Part shown: positions 11,827 through 23,400 of the stretch, in pieces | How the letters are laid out: each line of letters opens with the position of its first letter | Numbering within the stretch: the stretch's first letter is position 1 | Assembly: GCA_016858145.1 (NCBI GenBank) | Contig: JAEHOE010000001.1 | Span: 3,348,001 to 3,412,000 of the forward strand | From: Edaphochlamys debaryana | Taxonomy: Eukaryota; Chlorophyta; Chlorophyceae; Chlamydomonadales | Length of the DNA: 64,000 nt | Direction: 5' to 3' | The notes under the pieces: generated by a model | What the model was told of the DNA's origin: nothing | Seen by the model: the letters and a program-made list of their open reading frames with translations, nothing else | The model's database searches: none | Position numbers and translations under genes: made by a program

Positions 11827-14800
11827 TCAGCTGCGGACCCCGAACGCTGCAGCCAGCCTGGCCCCCCGCTCCTTGTCCCCTAGCCGCGTCAGCACCTGGG
11901 CCAGCCGCGCCGCCAGCTCTGCCCGCCCCGGCGCGCCCCGGTTCGCCTCCACCACCCGCGCCAGCGCCGCGCAGTGCTCCAGGAACGCCGCCGCCTCTGG
12001 CAGCGGCCCCGCCGCGAACCAGTCCGGGTGCAGCGCCTCCGCCACCGCCTCCGCCGCTGACACCGCGAACGGCAGCCCCGCCTCCCCCCCGAGCGACGTG
12101 GTGCGGAGGTAGGTCATCATGGACCCGCACACCAGCCGCCCCAGCGCCAGCCCCGCCAACAGGCCCCGAGCCAGCAGCCCCTCGAACGCCGACACGCAGT
12201 GCAGCAGCCGCAGCGCCAGGCGGAAGCGGTGGAACAGCACGCGCGCGGCCAGCGGGCACACGGCCAGGATGGCCGGCGGCCAGGGCGGCAGCGACGCCGC
12301 CTCCGCCGCCTCCTCCAGCGAGCGGCGCAGCACGGACAGCAGCTCCACCATGCGCTGCTCCTCCGCCGGCACGTACACCAGCAGCTCCGAGGCCAGCGCC
12401 GCCACGGCCCGCGTCTGGCCCACGTTGCGAGCGTCCCAGCACCTGCGGGCAGGGGGGCGCGCGGAGGGGGAGACGTGGGGCGAGGGGAGCGATAAGTGGC
12501 GGAGGATGGCTGCGAAAGGGAGCGTGAGCGCGGGTGGGCCTAAGGGCCTTGCCTTGCCATAACGAATGTACCCGGCCAGGCCGGGGCAGCCACCGCCCGC
12601 ACGTGGACACGAGACCAGGCCGGCACGTGCGGCCGCCGCTCACCTCTCGATCCAGTGCAGCGCCAGCGGCAGCACGAGCTTCCGCACCAGCGCCGGCACC
12701 AGCTCAGAGTCGGGGTCGTCATCAGCCATGAGCACCTCGCCGCCAGCGCCCGCCATGCCGTACTCGAACAGATCGCCGTACCTGCATCGCAGGAGGGGAG
12801 AGGAGGGCAGCGGGGAGCCGTTGTGTCGCGTGACAGGCAGCGTTAACTGCGCCAGAGCATACCGTAGGTCAGGACCGCGCGGGCGACGGCCCTGAGCCCA
12901 GAGAAGGTCCTAGACTGGGGGCAAGGGCGCGCGCCCAGCCCTTACCAAACTCCTCCCTGTGCCTTACCACGCCTGCGTGTCGAATCCCTGGTAGGGGGCC
13001 TCCGCTGTGGCCCCGTACAGCGGGTCCCAGTGCAGCAGCTCCAGGCGCACGTAGGGCGCGAAGAGGGCGGGCGTGGAGAGGTGCATGTAGGCGTTGGTGT
13101 AGTCCTTGGGGTACCTGGAGGACGGGGACGGGCGGGGACGGGGTGGGGTTGAGCGGACGCAGAGCGCCAATGCCGCGACAGCGGCAGCCAACTGTGACTG
13201 GAATTGGTGGAAAGCGTCGAGCGGCCTGCTCTAGCCCAAGCAACCTCTCTTGTGTTAGCTCGGCAAGTTGGCCCCCGCTCAACCGCATGACCCACTTTGC
13301 CTTCCAGTCCTCCAGCCGCTGCTTGACCGCCGCGATGCTGGCGTACTCCTCGCCGGCGTCCGCAAAGGCAGTGTCCGCGGCCTCCACGATCTCCTTGTAG
13401 CGGAGCGTGTAGCGGGAGGCCTGCAGGAGCAGCGGGGCAAGGGTGGGCCTCCCGCCTGACCGCCCCAGCGCACGCTGAGGATCCCTGCCCGAGGCTCCGC
13501 AAGCCGCCCAATGTGCATGCTGGCCAGCACGCTTCCCCGCATCCGCTGCACACCCGACCCACGACCCTGGAGGCCCCCACCGGGACCCCACCCCATAGGG
13601 CTGTGGACCAGGCAGATCACCCATTCCACCCGTTCCGCCCCACCTGCTCGTCCTCCGGCTCCCCCTCCGTCACCAGCGGCTGCACGGGCGCCCCCGCCAC
13701 GGCCTTGGCGAGGCGCTCGCCCTCCATCGCCAGAAGCCGCTTGCGGCCCTGCAGTTACAGAAGGACAGGCCCGGGCGTTGCAAGCAGGCCAGTGCTAACC
13801 ACTCTACTCGCACCAGCAGACTCGGCCAGGATCCGCCTTCAGCGACAAGACCTTGCCCTCCGCACAAACCCCACGAGCCGCCACCCACCACCGCCCGCTC
13901 CTCCAGCTCCCGGCGCTTCTGCAGGTTGACGTTGCGCCCGAACTCGTCCAGCTCCACGGGGCCCTCCTCGTCCAGCAGCCGGTCCTCGGCGTCGCGCGCC
14001 GCCGCATCGGCCGCCTGGCTAGCGGCGGGGCCGCCCCCGCCCCGCCCCAACGACCCCATGGCCGCCGCCACCGCCGCCTCCGCGGGCGCCAGCAGGTCCC
14101 GCTCCGCGTTGGCGGCGGCGGTGCGGGCGGCCTTGGCTCGGTCCTCCATGAGCTCCAGCCTGGGGGGTGACGTTGGGGTTCGGGAGGGGTGGGGCCGGTG
14201 GGCAAGGTGGCGCTGGCGGCGAGCGTTGATGAGGAAGTTGGTGCGAGCAAGCAGATGAGAGTGTGCAGCCAGGGAGCAGAGACACAGCTGGTCTCGGCGT
14301 GCAGCGGGTAACCTTGACACCTCGGCCCCCACGGCCCCGCACGCCATGCCCCCCACCGTGTGTCCTCCAGCTCCTCCACGATGGCGCTCTTGACCTGCGC
14401 AGGGGCACACGCGGAGGCGAGGGGGCGCAACGGGTGGTGGGTGAGGGTCACGATGAACGCGGAGCTGCGCAGGCTGCTCCCTGCCCAACAACCACCCGTG
14501 CCCAGCCCCAGCGCCGGCCCCCGCACCAGCCGCGCCCACCTGCAGGCAGTCGCACAGGTCCGCCACGTAGGCCCTCAGCTGCTGCACGTACAGGTACTTG
14601 TCGCCCGCGGACTTGAGCTCCGCCTCCAGCGCCTCCACCTTGGCCAGGCTGCCCGTGAGGTTGTCCGCGGTGCGCTTGGCGTTCTGGGCCACCTGCGGGC
14701 GGGGGAGTGTGTAGGGGTGACGTGGGCGGTAAGGACACGGGGGATGATGCAGGTGGGGCTTGTGGCTGAGGGGCGGATGAGGTGCTGCGCTTTGACCAGG

Positions 14801-16944
14801 GCGCATAGCCCATGGGCCCATCAGGGGTTAAGGTCGGCGTACAGGTGGGCAGGAAGCCAGGGTCCCAGCCCCCCGGGCGCTGGAGCACTCGCCTGCTTGT
14901 GCGAGGCCTGCATGCGCTTGAGGCCCTCGGCCAGGGACGCCACCACCGCATCGCCCGCGGCGCTGATGGCGGCCATCCGGCTGCCGCCGCCGCCGGGGCC
15001 GCCCAGGCCCGGACCACCCGCGCCCGCGCCGTACGTGTACCCGCTCGGCCCCCGCATGTGGTTGGAGGGGTAGGGCGGCGGCGCGAACCCGCCCGCCGCG
15101 GCTGCGGCGGCAGAGGCTGCGGAGCCTGGGCCCGGCCCGGCCGCGGGCGGCGGGGGTATGGCGGCGGTGCCTGCCCCGCCCAGCTGCTGCAGGCGCAGGG
15201 CCTTGCGCAGCTGCTCCTCCGCAAAGGCCTCGTCCTCGTCCTCGCCGCCGGCCGCAGCGGGGCCGGGACCGGCACCGGCGGCGGGCTGCGCCCCCTGCCG
15301 CCGGGATGCCCTGCGAAGCGAGGGCGGGGGAGATGAGGGCAGAGGCAGGACCAGAGCGTGCGCTGTGCGGGTGGATCCCGCGCGGACAGCCCAGGAGTGC
15401 AGCGGCTCTGTCCCCCACCCGTTCCTTCGCCCTGCTCCAACAAGTCTCAGCTTGTCCTTCAACCATCCCGCGCCTCCCAGGCTCCCACCTGGACGGCTCC
15501 TTGCCGCTGAACTTTATCCGCATCAAGTCCTCCGCCTCCGCCTCGCTGTCGCTGCCGCTGCCGCCCGCCTCGCCGCTGCCCCCCGGCCCCGCCGAGCCCT
15601 CGCGCCCCGCCCCGCCCCAGCGCCGCCCGCTGAGCCCCGCAATGCTAGAGGTGGGGATGTAGTCGGGGGCCAGGTGGGCCTGCCGGAGCCGCTCCCGCTT
15701 AGCCTTAACAGCCCTGGGGAGATGAAGGGAAAGGAAGGGGACAGCTGTCAGCCTAGTCAGCACCGCGTGAATCCCCCCCGGTTAGCTAAGCACGCACGGG
15801 ACCCAAGGCAAGCAAGCAAGCAAGCGTGCTCCCTGAACGCTAGCCGGCCACCCCCTGAATGCCCACGCACAGGATGGTCTGCTCATCCGGGATGCCCATG
15901 TCATCATCTTCGTCGTCCGCAGCGGCAGCGTCGGTGGGCCCCGCACCACCTTCGGCGCCGGGCCTGGGCGCGCCAGCGGCCTTGCCGTCGGCTGGCCCAG
16001 CGCCTGCCCCCGGCCGGGGCGGGGGCGGCAGAGGCATGGACTCCTGCCCCTCTTGCTGGACCTGCGAGGTTCAGGTAGTTCAGGGGGACGATCAAATAAG
16101 CGTTACGGTTACCTGTAGCCACCTGTTGAGCCTATGGTTACAGCTCAACCCGCGTGTGAGCCTCCCCACAATGCCTTTCCAAGGCCGCCGGTACCCCAGC
16201 CCCCGCCCACGCTCCGTCCTTGCCCATGGCCCTCACCAGCGCGTTGGGCCCCTCCTTCATGGTGAAGCGGTCGTCCTTGGGCGCCCCCGCCCGCTTGAAG
16301 CTGCCAGACAGCTTGATCACCGGCTCCGCCCCTGAGCCCCCCGCCCCGGCGCCCTCCGCTGGTCCCGACAGCTTTGCGGTTGAGAAGGAGATGGCATTCC
16401 GCTGCAGCTCCTTCAGCCGGTCCGCCGTGTACTCGCCTGCATGCAGCAGGTGAGGTATGGGAGGAGAGGACTCGGCAGGTGAGCAGCAGGAGGGTGAGGA
16501 CGAGCCCACGGACAGACAAGGGACAGGGCCGCAAGGGGCCCAGCTGACCCCCCCCCCCTGCCCGGAGGAAGCCATGCCCTACTCATCCAGCCTCCCACCT
16601 GCGGTGGACCGCTGCGTCTGCTGCGCCAGGTCCATGGGCAACTCCGGCAGGGCAGGGGCGCGGGCCAGCTTGGCACGCTGCTTCTCCGCCTTCTTCTCCT
16701 TCTTGGTCACAAAGCCAGCGTCCTCGCCCGTGTCCTCTTCGAAGGACAGCAGGCTCAGCTTGGCCCCCCGAGCGTCCCCCTTCTTTGCCTCAACCTTTAC
16801 TGCTGCTCCGGGTGCTGCTGCGCTTGGCTTGGCCACCTCTTTCTTCACTTGCTGCGGCGGCCTGATAGCGGGAGGACCGTCCTCCTCTCCATCCTCCTCC
16901 TCTGCAGTGGTTTTGCTTCTAAACTTGCGTTGCTTGAACGCCAT
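11827..16944 (-). CDS. GCFC/PAXBP1-family protein (ILP1-like), spliceosome-associated
   Basis: Thirteen exons, read from high to low: 16944-16599, 16436-16237, 16061-15871, 15713-15489, 15310-14893, 14692-14540, 14394-14357, 14159-13892, 13748-13644, 13420-13284, 13114-12968, 12781-12644 and 12442-11827. They are phase-consistent and give about 993 residues. The N-terminus is MAFKQRKFRSK followed by an acidic, Lys-rich disordered region. The middle holds LYVQQLRAYVADLCDCLQ and AIVEELED. The GCFC domain shows YKEIVEAADTAFADAGEEYA, KDYTNAYMHLSTPALFAPYV and RLELLHWDPLYG. The family (human PAXBP1, Arabidopsis ILP1) partners NTR1-type factors in spliceosome disassembly; older work called it a GC-rich DNA-binding factor. 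The intron after 14893 starts with GC. A second Met-like GTG precedes the ATG but is not needed. Confidence 0.88.
14891..14892 (-). other. GC donor of a GC-AG intron in the GCFC gene
   Basis: Minus-strand junction CAG|GCGAGT. Using it gives a 418-nt exon that joins in phase to the next exon at 14692; no nearby GT gives the same phase. Confidence 0.65.
15808..15824. repeat. GCAA microsatellite in a GCFC intron
   Basis: Four GCAA tetranucleotide units plus one base, within the intron between 15713 and 15871. Confidence 0.7.
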
Positions 16945-17474
16945 CACGCTAGATCAGGGTACCGAGGGCCGTGTGCCGGAGCTTCCAAACAATCTGCTTA
17001 GTCGCGTATCTGCGTTCAGGGACCTGTTCTCATCAACATTTCCTTCTGAACAGTGCTGATGTTATGCGTTTGGCGCTATCGGACGAAGCGACTCGCTCGA
17101 CCCCATGAAGGCAGGAGCCTGATGCAGTCAGTCGCGGTCGCACCCGCTGCAGCATCAATTACCACCACCAAAGCATCGCGTTGCCCACTTTGACCCCTGC
17201 TCGGGTGAAGGAGTCAGACCGACCTTCGCGCGCAAACTGCGAGCACGAGCTGACTCGCTCCCCAGCAATGTGCATAAGGTGCCTGAATCTTTCAACATCC
17301 GTTTGCGAGCCACCTTAGCGGGATGCAGGCGCCAAACTCAGCGCCGGTGCCAAAGCTGCCCGGTCTCGGCCCCGGTCCCCCACGAGGACACGAGGATGCG
17401 GACCCGCCCCTTGGTGAGCAATAGCAGGGGATGCAAGTTGCGCTCGGGTTACGGGCTGGGCACGCTCAGTCCCG
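16945..17474. promoter_or_regulatory. Divergent intergenic region between the GCFC and JmjC genes
   Basis: About 530 bp separate the two start codons, which point away from each other. Both 5' UTRs and promoters must lie here unless the JmjC gene has an upstream exon. No TATA box or other named element is evident. Confidence 0.5.
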
Positions 17475-20400
17475 ATGCCGCTGCGCGCAGACACGGCAGC
17501 GGACGTCCGGCACCTGGGCCAGCAGCTTCTTGCTTGGCCGCACTTCAACGAGTCACCTATCACGGTGAGCGAGCGCGCTGTGGCTGCGCTGCACGGAGCC
17601 GCTGTCCAGTGCCACCAATGGTTGCTGAGCATTCCATTGACACCCAGCAGGTGGTGGACCCCCAGGGCTTCACGAACGACTGGGTCCGCAGCACAGGCCT
17701 GCAGACCCCGTCTCTTGTGCGCGGCTGCGATTCATATGTGTCCTTCCTGCAGCCGTTGCTCCAAAACATGCGCGACCTCGTGCTCCTCGCGAAGGAGCTG
17801 GGCGAGGACCGCGAGGTGCGCGGGGGCAGCCACACGGCCACGCACGGGAAGGCGGGGGGCAAGCGGAGGGGTGCGTTCGGCGCGCTACGGGCTCGGGGGG
17901 GTTGGACCTCTAGGGTTTAGCGTGTGAGTTGAGCTCTCGTGTGGCAGACCCGCGCGGGGCCGACCTTGGTTAACGCTTGTAACCGCTCACGCCACAGGTC
18001 CAGACCTTTGACGTCGCATCTCAAGCACCCGGACCAAAATGGAACATGCGGCAGTGGTGCCTGTACTGGAAGGAGCGCCACGCACTTCCCCCGCCGGGCG
18101 CAGACCCACATGGCGTCAACGGCGTGGGCGTACCCCGGCGGGCTCCCTCAGAAGCGGCAGTCCGGGGCTCCGCTGCTGCGGCGGCGGTGAGCTCTCAGGA
18201 CGACGGCGCCAACACGGAGATGGAGGACGAGGCGGACAGCGCCTTCGTGCACCAGGGGTGAGCCGCGCGGACATTTTCGCATTTACCGGACGGGAGCCCG
18301 TGTTCTCTCGTCTGGGTTTCACAGATATGTTGCTGAAACGAGCTAGATTGCTGGTCTGTCTGTGATTGCCGGAATTCTACAAGTCCGAACCGCAGCCCCC
18401 TGCCATCCTGACCCTCTGCTCCCCTCAGGGACGTGGACCAGTTCCGTGAGACCAGTGCCCCCCGCAAGGGCATCCGCGACTCCAACAAGCGCCGCCTGCT
18501 GGCGCTCACGGCCGCGCCCCTGGCCGACCACCCCTCGGCGGCGGCCGCGGGCGGGCCGCTGCGAGTGCCGCCGCCGCTGGCCGCCGCCGACCTGGTCTCG
18601 CACCTGAACCTGGCGCGGGAGGTGGCGGCGGCGGCGACCGCAAGCGGCGGCGGTGGGAGCGGCGGCGCTGCGGCCCGGCACCATCTGCAGGTCTGGCCCG
18701 CGGGTGCGGCCGCCAATTTTCGCCTGCTGCCGGGCGGCGCGGCCAGCTGGTGGGCGGTGGCGCACGGCCGCATGGTGAGCGACCCTGGTGACGGTTGGTA
18801 ACGGTATGACTCCGTCCAATGCTGCTCTTCGTGCTCTCTTGAGGCAGCGGTGTCCTGTCCTGCACTCAGCAGGTTGCACTTGCCGTGACAGGTGCCAACT
18901 CCCGTCTCCCCCCCCTCCCCGCTCCCTTCGTGCCCCGACGCCGCACAGGTCTTCCTCCTGCTGCCGCCCACCGAGCAGGCGCTCGCGCTCTACGCCTCCT
19001 GGATCGCCAGCGGAGCCCGCGACCACGGCCTGCCCCTGCTCGACGCCCTGCAACCCCCCACCCAGCCGCAGCCACAGCCCCCCGGCTCAGCCGCGCCAGG
19101 CCTCGGAGGTGCCGGCTCTCCGCCCACCTCCCCACGCGGCTGCATCTGCGGCTCGCCGGTGCGAGCCTCCAGCCTCCCCGGCGCGTCGGCGCTTTGCCCC
19201 GGCGTCCCCCCTGGACCCGCCTCCAAGCAGCTCATCCGCCTCGAGGCCGGACCCGGCGAGATGGCCATTCTGCCCGCGGGCTGGCCGTTCGCCGTGGTCG
19301 CAGTGACCGACTGCACGGCGGTGTGCGGGCAGCTGCTGCACCTGCACGGCCTGGGCGCTGCGCTGCGGGCGTGGGAGGTGGAGGCGCTGCTCAAGGTGAA
19401 GCAGCGGGCGCGCTTCCCGCTCTTCAAACACGTCATGTGGCACGCGGCCGTGGCGTACGGCCGGTCGCTGCGATCGGCGGCAGGTGGGACGCAGGGCCCG
19501 GTTGGGCGTTTGGGTGCTTGCACCGCTGCGATTTTGGGGCCAGGAACTTGTACTTAGTCCTCACCACGAATACAGCCTTGTCGTTACGGAGTCGTGACGG
19601 AGTCCCCAAGTCCTCACCACGCACCCGCCCATCTGCTCCGCAGGCCTGCCCATGCTCAAGCGCCAGCGCCCCGCCACCTCCCGGGACCGGCCCGCGGGCC
19701 ACGGCCTGGGCCCCGCCGGCGCCGCCATGACCACCTCGTACACGGCCGGCGGCGCAGGCGGGCCCCGGCAGCCGGGGGCGCCCCAGCCCCAGGACTCCAT
19801 CAACAACGGCCCCGCGCTCAGCGGCCCGGGCACTGCCGCCGGCGCGGCAGCGCACGGCAGGGCGCAGGCGTCGGGGCAGGGCCCTGCCGGCTCGGGTCGA
19901 GGCGGGGCAGTCGCGGGCGCTGGCGGCGGCGGCGGCGGTAGTACGTTCGCGGGGCGCAAGCGCTTGTCCGGGGAGCAGCACGCCGACTCGCCGCGACGCA
20001 CCAGCGGCGGCGGGAGCGCCCTGCCGCCGCTGCCGCGGGGCTCGAGCGGCGCGGGCGGCGGCGCGGTGCGCGGCGCGTCGCCGCCGTCGCCGCAGCACAG
20101 CGGCGGCGGCAAGCGCATGCGCATGACGGAGCGCGTGACGGCTGCCGCCGCCGCCGCCGGGGCAGCGGCGGCGGCCATGCGCAAGTTCAACGAGCTGGCG
20201 GACGACGACGGCGCCGACGCCACCTCCCCCCGCGACAGGCTGCCAGCCGGCACCCGGCAGCCAGGCGCCGCCTGGGCCGCCGCCGCAGGGACGGGCACAC
20301 CAGCCATGCTGGGCTCTGCTCGGCGCGTGCCGCCGCGCGCGGCGTCCCGGTACGCAGCACCGGGTGCGGACGCAGCGGACGGCGCGGATGCCTGGGTCGA

Positions 20401-23400
20401 CTGGCAGGGCGGCGGCACCCGGCGGAGGAGCCGCGGCGCCGACACGAGCGGCGGCGGCGATGCGGGCGATGGGCTTGACGGCGGCCGGCGGGGGCGGCCG
20501 CAGCGGCGGGCCGCGGCGCGTGGCCAGGGCTGGGGCCACCTGCTGCAGGAAGATGAGGAGGAGGGCGAGGGCGAGGCCGGGGACCACCTCGAAGGGGGCA
20601 GCACCGGCGGGGGGCACGCCGATGAGGAGGCCGCGGCTGAGGGCACGGGCCGGGGGCGGCGGCGTCGGGGCCGTCGGTCGGACGATGACTACGAGTACGA
20701 AGGCAGCGACGCTGACGTGTCCTTGGGCAGCGCGGGGGGCGGTGCCGCCACTCCACGGGGCCGCGGCGGGTTGAGCGACGGCGGCAGCGAAGGCAGCACC
20801 CCCGCCATCCCAGGCCTCGTCCGGCGCAGCAGCGGGCCCCGAGCCCGCGGAGCGAGAGCCGGGGCTGGCGCTGGCGGAGGCGGCGGTCCCCGCATTAAGC
20901 TCAGCGCTGGCGGCGCCGCCGCGGCAGCAGCCGCCGCCAAGCGCGTGTCGGTCGACACAGGCGTCGTCACCAGCCGCCAAGCGGCGCCACTGGCGCGCCA
21001 GCCCTCAGGGCACCGGGCCCACATGGCCGCCATGGCGGCGGCGGCGGCGCGGGCCGAGGAGGACGCCTCGCCGCTGGCGCAGCGGCAGGGCCGCCGCCGC
21101 ACCGCTGGCCAGATCCTCCGCGACGGCCTGGGCCTGTCGGATGGTGACGACGCCGCAGCGGCCGACGGCGCTGGTGCCGGCGTGGGCGGCGGCAGCAGCG
21201 CCCGCCGCCGGCAGCAGGGGCGGCGCAAGTCACGTGTGTACGACGACACTGATGACGACATGTTTGCGGACGACGCCATGTCGGGCGGCAGCCATGGTGG
21301 CGGCGGAGGCGGGGCGCTGGGCGGGGCGCTGGGCGGCAGCGTCAGGCTGGCGGCGGCGGTGGCGGCCAGCCAGCGGCGCCGTCAGGGCCACTCTGACGCT
21401 GCCACGTCGGACGACGAGGAGCGGTTGCTGCAGGACGAGATCTCGTCCGAAGAGGATGCGGCCGCTGCAGCGGCGCCGGCAGCGGCTGGCGGCGCCGCCA
21501 TCGTCTCGGACGGCGGCTCAGGCGACGACGCCGTCGGCTCCGCCAGGCCACCTAGCCGCACCCGGCGGCGGCTCCGCCGGGCCATGGTGGTCGCGGAGGA
21601 CGAGGAGGACGCGGCGGGGCACAGCCCTCCGCGCAGGTTGCCGCCGACGCACCCGCCAGCAGCTGCAGCCGCAGCCGCACCCGCGCCCCACAGCGCACCG
21701 CCCATCAAGATCAAGTTTCCCCTGCATGGCCGAGGCGGCCCGACGGCGTTGACACCGCCTCCCTCCAGAGGACCCTCAGCAGCTCAAGCCCAGGCGGCGG
21801 CGCCCGCCTCGACTGCAGCCGCCACAGGCACCGGCTCGGTACCGGGTGCTGGTGCGGGCGGGGGCGGGGCGGGGGCGGGGGCGGGGCCCTCGGGTCCTGG
21901 GGCGGGGGCGGGCGGGGCTGCGGGGGGCCACGGGCTGAAGCTAAAGCTGAAGCTGCCCTCAGTGGCTGCGGCGGGCCAGGGGGCTGCGGCTCTCACGCAC
22001 GCGCATGACCCCGCGTCTGCGCCCGGCGCCCGTGACCCAACACACGCGCCCCGCGCCGGCTCGGCCGAGGGCTCCGGCCCCGTGCCACCCCCGCTCTCGA
22101 TCCCCGCACCTGCACCCGCACCCGGAACCTCGACTGCTCCCGGCCCGGCCGACTCCCCGCTCCCCCAGGGGCCCCGCGCGCTGTCCCACGCCGCCGCGAG
22201 CCCCCACGACCACGGCCCGCATGCAACCGCCCTCGCTGACGGCGAGGGCGGCGGCGGCGACGTCATCCCCCAGGTCGACGGCGTCGACGACATGTACGAC
22301 AGCGATGAGTACGACGGCGGTGCTGTTACGGCCCCCGCCGCCACCCGCGTGGCCCCGCCGCCCTGGGGCCCCGGGCCCGTGCAGCCCCCGCACGTGACCG
22401 TTCCCGTGCCGTCCCTCCTCCGGAGCTTGCGAGCGCCAGCCGCGGAGGGCGACGCCACGGCAGCAGCGGAGGCGGCGGAGGCGATGGGCGGTCCCTTCAG
22501 CACTGGCCACGCAACCGCTGGGCATGCGACGGCGGAGCTCGGCGTGAGCGTGGGCGGCAGCGGAGCTGGGGCCGGGACCGGGGCAAGCCACCACGGCCCG
22601 CCCCACCCTCACGTGCTGGAGCACTGCCAGTCCGCGCCCGCACCCCTGGTGCCGCTGTCCTCGCCGCATGCGCTACAGCACGGCCACCTCAGCATCCTGC
22701 AGGCCCTGCCGCCGCCCAGCGGCGGGGCAGGCGGCGCTGGCCACCACGGGCACGGCCCTGGCCACTACGCCCACCACCCCCACTCGCCCCATCCGCCGTT
22801 GACCAACCACCACGCGCACTTGAACCACCACCACCACCCGCCGTCACTGCAGCAACAGCAGCAGCAGCACCCACCGCACGCGCTGCACGCACCGCCCGGG
22901 GCCAGCCAGGTGCCGCTGCCGCCGCTCCCTGCGCTGACGGGTCACCACCCGCCGCCGCCAGGTGGGCAGGGCGAGGCCGAGGCCACCGCTCCTGCCGTGG
23001 GCACAGCGCCTCACCCGGCGGGTGCCTACGTCCATCCCACGGCTGGCGAGCACCAGCTCCACCACCCGCCGTCGCTGCAAGGCCCTCCGCCCGCCCATCC
23101 CTCACCAGGCCCCGGCGGGCAGCGGCCCGGTGCACCAGGTCACCACCTGGCGGGGGCTCCAGGGCAGCCGCTACCGGAGACCACACCTTCACCGCACGCC
23201 CAGATGCTGCAGGGGCCGCAGCTTGGTTCTCCGCATCCCGCCCCAGCGCCCGGCGCTGCTGGTCCCGGAGCTGGTGGGGCTGGTGCCAGGCAGGGGTTGT
23301 TGCCCGCCAAGCGGGGATCAGACGGCGCCACCAAGCCTGCGCCAGCGCCCGTGCCCCGCCCAACGCCGGCGCGCCCCCACGGGGTCAAGTCCCTGTCTGA

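Noticed and set aside
11792..12562. Several long plus-strand frames at the GCFC 3' end
   Set aside because: They mirror the last two exons of the GCFC gene, which has clear domain matches and splice-consistent phase on the minus strand.
19433..20980. 515-residue minus-strand open frame
   Set aside because: It lies opposite the JmjC tail exon and is built of Ala/Pro/Arg runs, as expected for the complement of GC-rich low-complexity coding sequence. The plus-strand exon joins in phase to both neighbours.
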